DNA from: Rheinheimera soli
GTDB taxonomy: Bacteria > Pseudomonadota > Gammaproteobacteria > Enterobacterales > Alteromonadaceae
Reading direction: 5' to 3'
Assembly (NCBI RefSeq): GCF_021290985.1
Contig: NZ_JAJOYU010000005.1
Location: 109,359-173,358 of the forward strand
Length of the DNA: 64,000 bases
Positions 47,859-55,951 of the stretch are shown one piece after another (position 1 is the stretch's first letter; each line of letters begins with the position of its first letter). The notes below the pieces were generated by a model. That model searched no databases. It saw only the letters and a program-made list of their open reading frames with translations, and was not told the DNA's origin. The position numbers and the translations under genes are program-made.

Positions 47859-49010
47859 CGACAAAGAGGGCAGATACAATGTCGCTATAACCAGCATTGC
47901 CGCAGTGCACGCAGCAAAAGCAGCAACAACAAAGCTGGTGATGGGGCTGAATTGCCATAACCATCCACTGATCAAAGCACCACTCGCCTGTCCTGTACCA
48001 ACACAAAGCGCGTAATACAACGCCTGACCACGGCCTTGATAGTCGCTGCCAAAGTAGCGATAAATCAACTCAATAGCACAAGCATGCACAGCGCTGAAAC
48101 TCAAGCCATGCAACAACTGACAGAAGACTAAAACAACCAGCCAGTCGGCGCCATAAGCCAAACCCAGCCAGCGTAGTGCAGTGGCAAGCAGGCTGATAAT
48201 CAAAATGGCAGCCACCGAAAATCGTTTCAGCAAGCTGGGCATCAGCGCAAACACCAGTAATTCAGCTATTACAGCTAAAGACCAGAGTAAGCCCATAGTG
48301 GTCTTATCGTAACTTAATTGTTCCAGATAAATACTGTAAAAGCTGTAATAGCTACCATGACTGAAATAAACCAGAGTCAGAGCCAGCAGAAGAGCCATCA
48401 GCCCTGGTTGGCAAAGCAATTGCGACATTTTTTGCGGCAGGTCTTTCGTTTTTTTGCTCTGAACAGGTTGTTTTATTGTCAGGGTACTACCCCACATCAA
48501 AGCTAATGCGCCCGCTATCAACACTGGCAGCAAAGTGAGTTGTACTTGATCAAATAACCATCCGCCTCCACTGACAGCACAAACAAAACCCACAGAACCC
48601 CAGAGCCTGATCCTGCTGTAGTCAGTGCTATTGTTGGGCAGATAATCCAAAGTCACAGCTTCAAACTGGGCGTTAATACCTTGCCAGCAAATACCACAGG
48701 CAATAATTGACAGCACCATCCATATCAAACCACGGTCATGCAATAGCAATGCAAAACATAAAGCGCTTGCAGCAGCGCCCCAGCGGATCAATTTCAGGCG
48801 CTTGCCGGTTTTATCGGCCCACCAGCCCCAAAGCGGTGGAGAAAAAATATTGGTCACCATTAACAGTGCGCTGACAAAACCTATTTCAGTCGCCTGATAA
48901 CCCAGTGACTGCATATAAAGCCCCCAGAACGGCAGCATAAAACCCAATGCGACACAGTTAAAAAAGTAGAAGCTGGATAGGCGCCAATAGGGGCGGTTAG
49001 TTGGTGTCAC
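47817..49010 (-). CDS. MFS transporter, HcaT/phenylpropionate permease-like
   Basis: 397 residues, twelve transmembrane helices. The N-terminus (YWRLSSFYFFNCVALGFMLPFWGLYMQSLGY) and the loop WADKTGKRLKLIRWG fit the MFS_1-like/PPP family of E. coli HcaT and sugar permeases such as LacY-related proteins. Its position beside lacI suggests uptake of a sugar from the same locus, but the family match alone does not give a substrate. The start is GTG at 49010 with a weak ribosome site. The 3' end overlaps lacI by 42 bp, tail to tail. Confidence 0.82.
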   Translation of the reverse strand: MTPTNRPYWRLSSFYFFNCVALGFMLPFWGLYMQSLGYQATEIGFVSALLMVTNIFSPPLWGWWADKTGKRLKLIRWGAAASALCFALLLHDRGLIWMVLSIIACGICWQGINAQFEAVTLDYLPNNSTDYSRIRLWGSVGFVCAVSGGGWLFDQVQLTLLPVLIAGALALMWGSTLTIKQPVQSKKTKDLPQKMSQLLCQPGLMALLLALTLVYFSHGSYYSFYSIYLEQLSYDKTTMGLLWSLAVIAELLVFALMPSLLKRFSVAAILIISLLATALRWLGLAYGADWLVVLVFCQLLHGLSFSAVHACAIELIYRYFGSDYQGRGQALYYALCVGTGQASGALISGWLWQFSPITSFVVAAFAACTAAMLVIATLYLPSLSLKLRRRPGAGTHQ

Positions 49011-49245
49011 TTATGAAGCTCGTGGCTGATCGGCAGTTGCTTTACTTTAACAAAGATTGACTTCCATAGTTCATCTACAATTCATTCAGCCGTCCTATAC
49101 TTACGGCTAACACGGCAGCAAAAGCAAAAAACGGCATAATCTGTTACATCTTTTATCATGATGGATGAACACTTCGCTTTGGTCTGTAACGCGCTGTCCG
49201 TTAAACTATGCAGGTCTAATTTTACTTGGTGTTATGGAGTTTTCT

Positions 49246-49974
49246 ATGTCGAAAATGAAAATCGCTGTTGCCGCTTTAGCCATAAGTGTTCTGGTGTTGT
49301 CAGGCTGTTCTGCCACTCATACAGCAATCAGCAAACGTAATCTGGAAGTTCAAACCAAGATGAGTGACACCATCTTTTTGGACCCGGTAGCAGATGATAA
49401 ACGTACAGTCTTTATTCAGGTGCGCAACACCTCGGATCAACAAGGTTTGTCTATCGAACCTCAGATCATCGAAGCGGTACAAGCCAAAGGCTACCGTGTA
49501 GTACGTGATCCAGATCAAGCCAATTTCTTATTACAAGCCAACGTGTTACAGGCTGGTAAAACTGATTTACGCGCCCAGAATGAAGCCTTTGGTGGCGGTT
49601 TTGGTGGTGCTTTGGTTGGTGGTGCTATAGGTAACCAGTTTGGCAGTGGCAGTGGCCGTGCCGGTGCGACAGTGGCGGGCGCTTTAATTGGTTTAGCAGC
49701 TGACGCTATGGTGAAAGATGTGCATTACAGCATAGTCACCGACCTGCAAATTTCTGAGCGGGCGAAAAAAGGTGTAGTGGTACTGGAAGAAAACCGAGCC
49801 AGCTTAAAACAAGGCAATAGCGGTTATAAAAACGTTTCGTCCACAGAAGAAACGGAATGGAAACGTTACCAGACCCGCATTATGTCTTCAGCCAATCAGG
49901 TGAATATGGAATACGCTGAAGCTGAGCCTGAACTGGTTAAAGGTTTGATGCGTTCTATTTCAGGCATTTTATAA
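49246..49974 (+). CDS. traT: TraT-like outer-membrane lipoprotein
   Basis: 242 residues from ATG 49246 (GGAG 6 nt upstream), matching the length of plasmid TraT (244). Lipobox LSGC with Cys 21, then AISKRNLEVQTKMSDTIFLDP, a Gly-rich hydrophobic core (GGGFGGALVGGAIGNQFGSG), AADAMVKDVHYSIVTDLQI and YQTRIMSSANQVNMEY, which align with plasmid TraT, the surface-exclusion and serum-resistance protein. No other conjugation gene is near, and similar chromosomal copies occur in other gammaproteobacteria, so the role here is probably envelope-related rather than mating exclusion. Followed by a terminator about 175 bp downstream. Confidence 0.88.
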   Translation: MSKMKIAVAALAISVLVLSGCSATHTAISKRNLEVQTKMSDTIFLDPVADDKRTVFIQVRNTSDQQGLSIEPQIIEAVQAKGYRVVRDPDQANFLLQANVLQAGKTDLRAQNEAFGGGFGGALVGGAIGNQFGSGSGRAGATVAGALIGLAADAMVKDVHYSIVTDLQISERAKKGVVVLEENRASLKQGNSGYKNVSSTEETEWKRYQTRIMSSANQVNMEYAEAEPELVKGLMRSISGIL

Positions 49975-50149
49975 CCCGTCGTCCTTGCAGCCGCAGCGGC
50001 GTTGACTGCGTCTGCTTTTAAGGCAAGAGTATCGCCCCAGTCACATAGGCAACTATGCTCCTGGGGTCTCGAAGCCTTGCCGCCTTGCTGCAACAGCAAT
50101 GACTTAGGGTTTGGGTAAGGCGTTTTTAGTGCAAGTTTTGATTTCCCAG

Positions 50150-50185
50150 TGGCCGCTGTTTTGTTGTCCTCGGCGGCCATTTTTT
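50150..50185 (+). terminator. Rho-independent terminator after TraT
   Basis: TGGCCGC (50150-50156) and GCGGCCA (50173-50179) pair perfectly around a 16-nt loop and are followed by six T residues (50180-50185). Confidence 0.75.
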
Positions 50186-50242
50186 ATGCTCTACTGTCCT
50201 GCAGAGCACCCTCCGGGCCATCGTCGCTGTGCTCCTATGTTC

Positions 50243-50266
50243 AAAATCGTTCCTGACGATTTTGTA
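50243..50266. repeat. 24-bp palindromic repeat, copy A
   Basis: Arms AAAATCGT and ACGATTTT around TCCTG, followed by GTA. Identical over 24 bases to 50384-50407, 141 bp apart in the same orientation. Confidence 0.7.
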
Positions 50267-50383
50267 TTCGCACCATCCCTGGCGCTCCCCCTTCGGGCCA
50301 GCTAAAGCTGTTCAAAAAACGGCAGGATAGTCGTTTTTCACAGCGTGAGCTGCCGTAGGCGAACATCATGGACGATGTGAGTG

Positions 50384-50407
50384 AAAATCGTTCCTGACGA
50401 TTTTGTA
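50384..50407. repeat. 24-bp palindromic repeat, copy B
   Basis: Second identical copy of the element at 50243-50266. It lies inside a larger 10-bp inverted repeat (50321-50330/50414-50423). Confidence 0.7.
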
Positions 50408-50503
50408 CTCGGGCTATCCTGCCTTGCTCTTCTCTGAAAGTTTTTCACTGATCGTCCTGTCTCTGTTGGCTGTATGTAGTACAGAGATTCAAGAGGATGA
50501 TCG

Positions 50504-51475
50504 ATGAACAAAGTGACTTTATCTTTATTGCTGGCTTTAAGTCCGGCTTTGCACGCTGCTGAACAAGCTACTCCGAACCAGTTTATTGACGTCTTCGCCA
50601 AAATTTTTGGTGAACATAAAGGCGAACGTAAAGGCCATGCCAAAGGTTTTTGTGCTGTTGGCAGTTTTCAGGCTTTACCTGAGGCTAAAAACTTCAGCTC
50701 GGTGTTTTGGTTATCTGGTGAAAAAGTGCCAGTGACTGCCCGTTTTTCTATGGCAGGGGGCAGCCCTAACGCGCCGGAAAATGCCCGTTCTCCGCGTGGT
50801 TTAGGTTTGCAGTTGAAAAGCTCAAAGGGTGAGCTTCAGCATTTTGCCATGTTAACTACCCCTGTTTTTGGCGCTAAAGACCCGGAAAACTTTTTAGGCT
50901 TGTTACAAACTCTCATTCCAGACCCTGCGACTGGCAAAGCTGATCTGGCCAAAGTTCAGGCCTTTCGTGCAGCTCATCCTGACACCCAGCCTCAGACCGA
51001 GTATTTAGCAAAAAACTCGCCACCATGGAGTTACGCCACTACGGCTTATTTTGGTATTCACACCTTTTTTATCAAAGACAACAGCGGCGTGGAGCATAAA
51101 GTGCGTTGGCATTTTGTGCCTGAAGATGGCGTCAAAGGTTTAACGCAAGCTGAAATCAAAGCACCACCGACAGACTTTTTGCAAAAGCGTCTCTCTGAAC
51201 GCTTAGCCAAAGGCCCAACCCACTGGACTATGCAGCTGGTGCTGGGTGAAGCGGGCGATACCGAAACCGACCCTTCAGTCTTATGGCCAACACAGCGCAC
51301 AACTCTGGATATAGGACGTTTGTCTATTGAGGAGCAAGGTGGCGAGGCCTGTACTGTGGTTAACTTCGACCCCAATGTACTTAGCCCTGGCGTAAGGGCC
51401 AGTGCAGACAGAGTATTGCAAATGCGGTCTCCGGCTTATGCTATTTCCTTTGGCAAGAGATTAACCAACCAGTAG
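50504..51475 (+). CDS. Periplasmic catalase-related peroxidase (SrpA-like)
   Basis: 323 residues with signal peptide (MNKVTLSLLLALSPALHA). A short member of the catalase superfamily: distal His in KGHAKGFCAVGSF, PVTARFSMAGGSPNAPENARSPRG, AYFGIHTFFI, and proximal Tyr in RSPAYAISFGKR. At about 320 residues it has the heme core but lacks the C-terminal catalase parts, as in SrpA and YcaX-type proteins, which act more as peroxidases. These are often paired with a cytochrome b561, which is absent here. AGAGGA lies 6 nt before the ATG. A hairpin follows the stop. Confidence 0.9.
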   Translation: MNKVTLSLLLALSPALHAAEQATPNQFIDVFAKIFGEHKGERKGHAKGFCAVGSFQALPEAKNFSSVFWLSGEKVPVTARFSMAGGSPNAPENARSPRGLGLQLKSSKGELQHFAMLTTPVFGAKDPENFLGLLQTLIPDPATGKADLAKVQAFRAAHPDTQPQTEYLAKNSPPWSYATTAYFGIHTFFIKDNSGVEHKVRWHFVPEDGVKGLTQAEIKAPPTDFLQKRLSERLAKGPTHWTMQLVLGEAGDTETDPSVLWPTQRTTLDIGRLSIEEQGGEACTVVNFDPNVLSPGVRASADRVLQMRSPAYAISFGKRLTNQ

Positions 51476-51492
51476 GTGATTTAACGCTAAAT

Positions 51493-51517
51493 CGAATGCA
51501 CCAGTCGGGTGCATTCG
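51493..51517 (+). terminator. Hairpin after the catalase-related gene
   Basis: CGAATGCACC and GGTGCATTCG form a perfect 10-bp stem with a 5-nt loop, 17 bp past the stop codon. There is no T-run, so it may be a weak terminator or a transcript-stabilising structure. Confidence 0.5.
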
Positions 51518-51585
51518 TATGCAGTCTGGCCCTGTGGCCTGAATTTGACTAAGCTGGGTCAAACTCAAAAAACAGGGATCTTCGA

Positions 51586-53283
51586 ATGCTGAATAAATCA
51601 TTACTGGCGCTGGCTTTAGTCGTCGCTTTAACGGGCTGCGGCAAAGCGCCTGAACAAACCAGCTCTGCTGCTGTTGAAACTCCGGTTGTAGCGACCCAAA
51701 CCGCAGAAGCAGCCACCCCTTGGTGGCAAGACGCAGTGTTTTACCAAATCTGGCCCCGCAGTTTTTACGATACAGATGGCGATGGCACAGGCGACTTTAA
51801 AGGCATAGAAGCCAAGCTGCCGTACCTGCAGGATTTGGGCATCAACGCCATCTGGTTAACCCCTATCTTTGAAGCGCCTTCTTACCATGGCTACGACTTC
51901 ACCGAATTTTACGAAGTAGAACAAGACTATGGTTCTATGCAGGATTTTGAACAGCTGGTGCAGGCCGCCAAAGCGAAAAACATTAATATTATCCTCGATT
52001 TAGTCATCAACCATATTTCCGATAAACATGATTGGTTTCAGCGCTCTGCCAAAGGTGAAGCGCCTTATGCTGACTATTTTGTCTGGCGTGATGAAATGCC
52101 AACAGATGGCTGGGGCCCGGCCTGGAGCACTGAAGTCAAACCAGAAACCGTCTGGCACTACAACGAAGAACGCAAAGCCTATTATTACGCCGCTTTTGGT
52201 GCTTCGCAGCCTGATCTGAACTTAAAGCACCCTGATGTGGTTGCCGAAATGAAAAAGATGGCCAAATTCTGGCTGGATAAAGGTGTGGCGGGTTTCCGTT
52301 TAGATGCAGTGCGTTATGTACACGAAGATGGCCCACAACAAAGAGCTGATACCCAAGGTACTATAGATTACTGGGTCGACTTTACTCAGTACGTTAAAAG
52401 TGTCAGACCAGACGCTTATCTGGTAGCTGAAGCCTGGGTGGATTTACCTATAGCAGCCAAATATTGGGGCGATGGCAAAGGTCTGGACGCTGGTTTTGAT
52501 TTTGAGTTTGGCTACAAAGTGCTGGAGCTTCTGAATGCAGGCAAACAAAATGCCGAATTTGGCACTATGAAGCAGGAAAACACCACGCAAGCGGACAACC
52601 TGCTGATGGCGAACTTACAGCAACGTAAAACCACATCAGCGCCAATGGAGTTTTTCAGTCCTTTCCTGACCAACCACGATCAGCCACGTTTAAGCTGGCA
52701 GTTAGAGCAGGACTTTAACAAAGCCAAGCTGGCAGCAGCTGTCTTATTCAGCTCTCCTGGCACCACTTATATCTACTACGGTGAAGAAATTGCGTTAACT
52801 CAGGCGTCCGACAAAGAGCATATACACCGCCGCTCGCCAATGTTCTGGGATAACAGCCCTCAGGCCGGTTTCAGTACAGCAGAAAAAATCTGGGTGCAAC
52901 GCGATGATTTATTCCCGCCTCAGGCTGAAAGCAGCTGGTGGACGCCATTCCTGACGGCTCAGCAACAAGGCCCAAACAATGTGGCTGCACAGCAGGCTGA
53001 TGAAAAGTCGGTCTGGTCTTTGTATAAATTCCTGATCAAACAAAAAGCCGAACGCGCCGAGTTTGGCATAGCAGGAGACTACAAAGCAGAGTTTTTAGCT
53101 GATGGTAAGTTGCTGAAAATTGTCCGGTCTTTAGGTGATAAACAAAGCCTGATGCTGCTGAACTTATCCACTGAAACTATGGCGGTACCAGCTGACTTAG
53201 TGCCAGCAGGTATGAAGGTCAGCTGGCAGGAAGATGAAACACCAGAGCTAAACGCTCACCAACTGCAAATCTGGCAAAACTAA
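51586..53283 (+). CDS. GH13 alpha-glucosidase/amylase lipoprotein
   Basis: 565 residues. Lipobox LTGC (Cys 18), a short linker, then a GH13 barrel from WWQDAVFYQIWPRSFYDTDGD. Conserved regions: DLVINHISDKHDWF, nucleophile Asp in GFRLDAVRYVHED, acid/base Glu in YLVAEAWVDLP, and the transition-state Asp in FLTNHDQPR. The QIWPRSFYDTDGDGTGD motif is typical of the oligo-1,6-glucosidase/alpha-glucosidase branch rather than endo-acting amylases. Membrane-anchored in the periplasm or at the surface. No maltose transporter or regulator adjoins it. It ends 3 bp from the convergent histidine kinase gene. Confidence 0.9.
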   Translation: MLNKSLLALALVVALTGCGKAPEQTSSAAVETPVVATQTAEAATPWWQDAVFYQIWPRSFYDTDGDGTGDFKGIEAKLPYLQDLGINAIWLTPIFEAPSYHGYDFTEFYEVEQDYGSMQDFEQLVQAAKAKNINIILDLVINHISDKHDWFQRSAKGEAPYADYFVWRDEMPTDGWGPAWSTEVKPETVWHYNEERKAYYYAAFGASQPDLNLKHPDVVAEMKKMAKFWLDKGVAGFRLDAVRYVHEDGPQQRADTQGTIDYWVDFTQYVKSVRPDAYLVAEAWVDLPIAAKYWGDGKGLDAGFDFEFGYKVLELLNAGKQNAEFGTMKQENTTQADNLLMANLQQRKTTSAPMEFFSPFLTNHDQPRLSWQLEQDFNKAKLAAAVLFSSPGTTYIYYGEEIALTQASDKEHIHRRSPMFWDNSPQAGFSTAEKIWVQRDDLFPPQAESSWWTPFLTAQQQGPNNVAAQQADEKSVWSLYKFLIKQKAERAEFGIAGDYKAEFLADGKLLKIVRSLGDKQSLMLLNLSTETMAVPADLVPAGMKVSWQEDETPELNAHQLQIWQN

Positions 53284-53286
53284 AGG

Positions 53287-54984
53287 CTAGGAAACAGGGG
53301 CGGAGTTAAGTTCTGCCCCTGCTTTCAAATCTATATAAAAACTGCTGCCCTGGCCTGTGGTACTTTCAAAGGACAGAGTACCGCCATGTTGTTCAATAAT
53401 AGATTTACTGATACTCAGGCCTAAACCTGTGCCACCGAAGTTACGTACATCTGAGGTATCAGACTGACTAAAAGGCCGGAAGATAAAAGCTTTAAATTCT
53501 TCGTCTATACCTTGCCCCTGATCAATGATCGCAATACGGACCTGTTCATTCAGTTGCTGTACTTTGATTTGAACTGTCGAATGAGCAAAAGAAAACTTCG
53601 CAGCATTAGATAACAAATTCGCCAGCACCTGCATCAGACGGTTGCTGTCAGCCCATAACCATAGATCATCGGGCACAGCGCCTAATTCTATCGTCACTTG
53701 ATGCTGCTCGGCATAACCAGCCATTTGATCGACAGCGCAGTGCAGTAATGGCTGCAACTGCACTTTGGCGAAATGGAAATTCATCTGGCCTGCTTCAATT
53801 TTTTGCATATCCAGAATGTCATTAATCAGCCGGATCAGGCGCTGACTATTTTGTTCAGCCAGTTCCAGCATAGCGCGGATCTTAGGATCAGGTTCACCCA
53901 AGGCATTGCCCAAAATTAAACCCAAAGCACCATGGATGGAGGTTAAAGGAGTACGAAGTTCATGGCTGACAGTAGAAACAAAACGGTTCTTGAGTAAATC
54001 CAGCTGCTTTCGTGCGCTGATATCTTCATACACAGCTATACCAAAGGTCAAATCACCGTGTTCGTTGTAACCGGGGCGGCCCCAAGCCTGCATATGGCGG
54101 CGAATACCGTCCTGTTCAATTTCCATATCTTCAGTCTGGCTCACTTCACCTGCTAACGCTTTGGCTGCAGGCATCTGCTCTGCCGGATAAAGTTTGTCTG
54201 TGCCCGCCATAAAAGCCAAAGGCTGTTCAGGTTTCGGGCCTAATAGTTCTTTGGCTGCTTTATTGTTGTAGTAAGGCTGCTGATCTTTACCCAACACCAC
54301 TATGCCCATAGGTAAATCATCAATCCACTGTCGAAACTGATGCTGAGTTGTGGCCTGTAAGGATTGTGTGTACGTCATGAAGGTGCGCACCACCACAAAA
54401 AAGACAATGCAGTTCACTATGATGTAAGTGGCCCAGGACGCCGAGTCGGCCACATAACGGTTGATACTGATAGGAATAGACAAATAGCCCGACATAAAAC
54501 CAAAGGCAGTGCCAATCATACTCAGAAAAGTGGCCAAAGCTAAAAGCAGCGCTACTTTTTTTTGATAAAGCACATGGCCCACCAGACAACTTAATACCAG
54601 CCACCAGACCCCAGGCGAAGCAAAACCAAAAGTTAAAGCGCCAGGCAATCCGACTGCCCAAAACACCAGGATCAGTAAGCCACCTTTCAACCGCAACGAC
54701 ATTCTGTTGCACAACCAGGCACCGGAAAGCAGCAGCATGCCGACAGCGACATGCACTGTATATACAGGCAACCAACCGGTATTAAAGGAGCGTAATATTG
54801 AAAGAGGTACAGCAACCATCGCAATCAGCGCAAAGCTACGCCATAAAGAGTTCGTAAACTGATGGCGAATTTCGCTGAGCTTTTGTTGCAGCTCTGTAGT
54901 CGAAGCGCTCTGGGACTGACTCAATAATCCATGTCTCTGCAGGTAGAAGAGCTTCACTCTAACCAGCAGTGCATCAAGGTGCAA
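53287..54984 (-). CDS. Membrane PAS-containing sensor histidine kinase
   Basis: 565 residues. About six transmembrane helices (50-205), a PAS domain (about 220-330; DDLPMGIVVLGKDQQPYYNN and GIAVYEDISARKQ), HisKA with the acceptor His in FVSTVSHELRTPLTSIHGALG, and HATPase with N-box LLSNAAKFSF, IDQGQGIDEEF and GTGLGLSISKSI. There is no receiver domain and no adjacent response regulator, so it is an orphan. The start appears to be TTG at 54984, preceded by AAAGGA at 4 nt; no ATG lies nearby in frame. Confidence 0.88.
   Translation of the reverse strand: MHLDALLVRVKLFYLQRHGLLSQSQSASTTELQQKLSEIRHQFTNSLWRSFALIAMVAVPLSILRSFNTGWLPVYTVHVAVGMLLLSGAWLCNRMSLRLKGGLLILVFWAVGLPGALTFGFASPGVWWLVLSCLVGHVLYQKKVALLLALATFLSMIGTAFGFMSGYLSIPISINRYVADSASWATYIIVNCIVFFVVVRTFMTYTQSLQATTQHQFRQWIDDLPMGIVVLGKDQQPYYNNKAAKELLGPKPEQPLAFMAGTDKLYPAEQMPAAKALAGEVSQTEDMEIEQDGIRRHMQAWGRPGYNEHGDLTFGIAVYEDISARKQLDLLKNRFVSTVSHELRTPLTSIHGALGLILGNALGEPDPKIRAMLELAEQNSQRLIRLINDILDMQKIEAGQMNFHFAKVQLQPLLHCAVDQMAGYAEQHQVTIELGAVPDDLWLWADSNRLMQVLANLLSNAAKFSFAHSTVQIKVQQLNEQVRIAIIDQGQGIDEEFKAFIFRPFSQSDTSDVRNFGGTGLGLSISKSIIEQHGGTLSFESTTGQGSSFYIDLKAGAELNSAPVS
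53295..53321. repeat. REP-like palindrome inside the kinase 3' end, copy 3
   Basis: CAGGGGC (53295-53301) and GCCCCTG (53315-53321) flank a 13-nt loop. It codes for the last residues of the histidine kinase and lies at the junction with the convergent GH13 gene. Core similarity to the other GC-rich palindromes is partial. Confidence 0.4.
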
Positions 54985-55010
54985 TCTATCCTTTTGTCTG
55001 AATGCGAAAT

Positions 55011-55042
55011 AAAAAACAGGGCCATTGAAGTAACGGCCCTGT
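55011..55042 (-). terminator. Rho-independent terminator after the SDR gene
   Basis: ACAGGGCC (55016-55023) and GGCCCTGT (55035-55042) form a perfect 8-bp stem with an 11-nt loop; on the minus strand it is followed by a T-run (55016-55011). It ends the SDR transcript 12 bp past its stop and keeps it apart from the kinase gene. Confidence 0.85.
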
Positions 55043-55053
55043 AATAAATAACT

Positions 55054-55812
55054 TTACAGGTGAATACCGCCTGAAACTTCAATACGCTGGCCGTTAATCC
55101 AGCCACTTTGTTCTGACAATAACATCTGCACTACACCACCAATATCATCAGGCAAACCAACGCGGCCAAGAGCAGTTTGTGAGGCAATATAATGGTTAAT
55201 ATCAGCGTTATCCCGCACTGCGCCACCGCCAAAATCGGTTTCAATAGCACCAGGCGCCAGTGTATTAACTCTGATGCCACGCGCACCGGATTCCAGCGCC
55301 AGATAACGGCTTAATACTTCAACAGCACCTTTCATCGCGGCATAAGCGCCATAACCAGGCAAAGAAAAGCGGGTTAAGCCAGAGGAATAGTTCAGAATAC
55401 GGCCGCCATCTGCAATCTGAGGTAACAGCTGCTGAGTTAAGAAAAATACACCTTTTAAATGCACATTCATCAACGCATCAAACTGCTGCTCTGTGGTCTC
55501 AGCCAGTGCAGCATAAATACCAAAACCTGCGTTATTGACTAAAAAATCAAACTGGTCACGTTGCCATACTTGCTGTAAATGAGTGGTTAACTGTGTTGAA
55601 AACTCAGCAAAAGACGACACATTGCTGGTATCCAGTTGGATGGCTACTGCTTTGCGGCCTAACCACTGAACTTCGGCCACCACTGCTGCAGCTTCATCAG
55701 CTTTGCTGTGGTAGGTAAGCACTAAATCCACACCTGCTTTGGCTAAAGCTAAAGCTGCATTTTTACCTAAACCACGGCTGGCACCTGTAATTAAAGCAAT
55801 TTTCTGACTCAT
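55054..55812 (-). CDS. Short-chain dehydrogenase/reductase
   Basis: 252 residues. Classical SDR: NAD(P)-binding TGASRGLGKNAA near the N-terminus, VNNAGFGIYAA, Ser in ILNYSSGLTRF, catalytic YAAMK (Y-x3-K), and VNTLAPGAIETDFGG after it; the C-terminus (SGWINGQRIEVSGG) is standard. Substrate unknown. It is divergent from a LysR-family gene with a 139-bp shared control region, a common arrangement in which the LysR protein regulates the oxidoreductase. Confidence 0.92.
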   Translation of the reverse strand: MSQKIALITGASRGLGKNAALALAKAGVDLVLTYHSKADEAAAVVAEVQWLGRKAVAIQLDTSNVSSFAEFSTQLTTHLQQVWQRDQFDFLVNNAGFGIYAALAETTEQQFDALMNVHLKGVFFLTQQLLPQIADGGRILNYSSGLTRFSLPGYGAYAAMKGAVEVLSRYLALESGARGIRVNTLAPGAIETDFGGGAVRDNADINHYIASQTALGRVGLPDDIGGVVQMLLSEQSGWINGQRIEVSGGIHL

Positions 55813-55896
55813 AGTATTTCCCCTTTGGTTAAGCTTGGCTAATTCAACAACTGCAGTGTATTGTTAGATTTAATTCGGATAAATAATGTAAAAACG

Positions 55897-55929
55897 GAAT
55901 CACTGTCCGTATTTTGATGATAGTGATTC
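55897..55929. promoter_or_regulatory. Candidate LysR operator
   Basis: GAATCACT (55897-55904) and AGTGATTC (55922-55929) are perfect 8-bp inverted repeats 17 nt apart, in the intergenic region between the SDR and LysR genes. A smaller ACGGA/TCCGT repeat overlaps the left arm. The spacing is within the range of LysR-type binding regions. Confidence 0.45.
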
Positions 55930-55951
55930 AAAGCGGAAAGCAGGAGCGGGC

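Larger units (their letters stand above)
49975..50503. other. 529-bp repeat-rich intergenic region
   Basis: Between TraT and the catalase-related gene. It contains an intrinsic terminator (50150-50185), two copies of a 24-bp element at 50243-50266 and 50384-50407 whose arms are AAAATCGT and ACGATTTT, and a 10-bp inverted repeat GGCAGGATAG/CTATCCTGCC (50321-50330/50414-50423) that encloses the second copy. Its first 100 bp (CAGCCGCAG...GTTGACTGCG) resemble 8757-8783, suggesting dispersed repeats. No gene is supported. Confidence 0.6.

Noticed and set aside
49246..49974. Integrated conjugative plasmid region
   Set aside because: TraT is the only conjugation-like gene; no relaxase, integrase, att site or other tra gene lies nearby.
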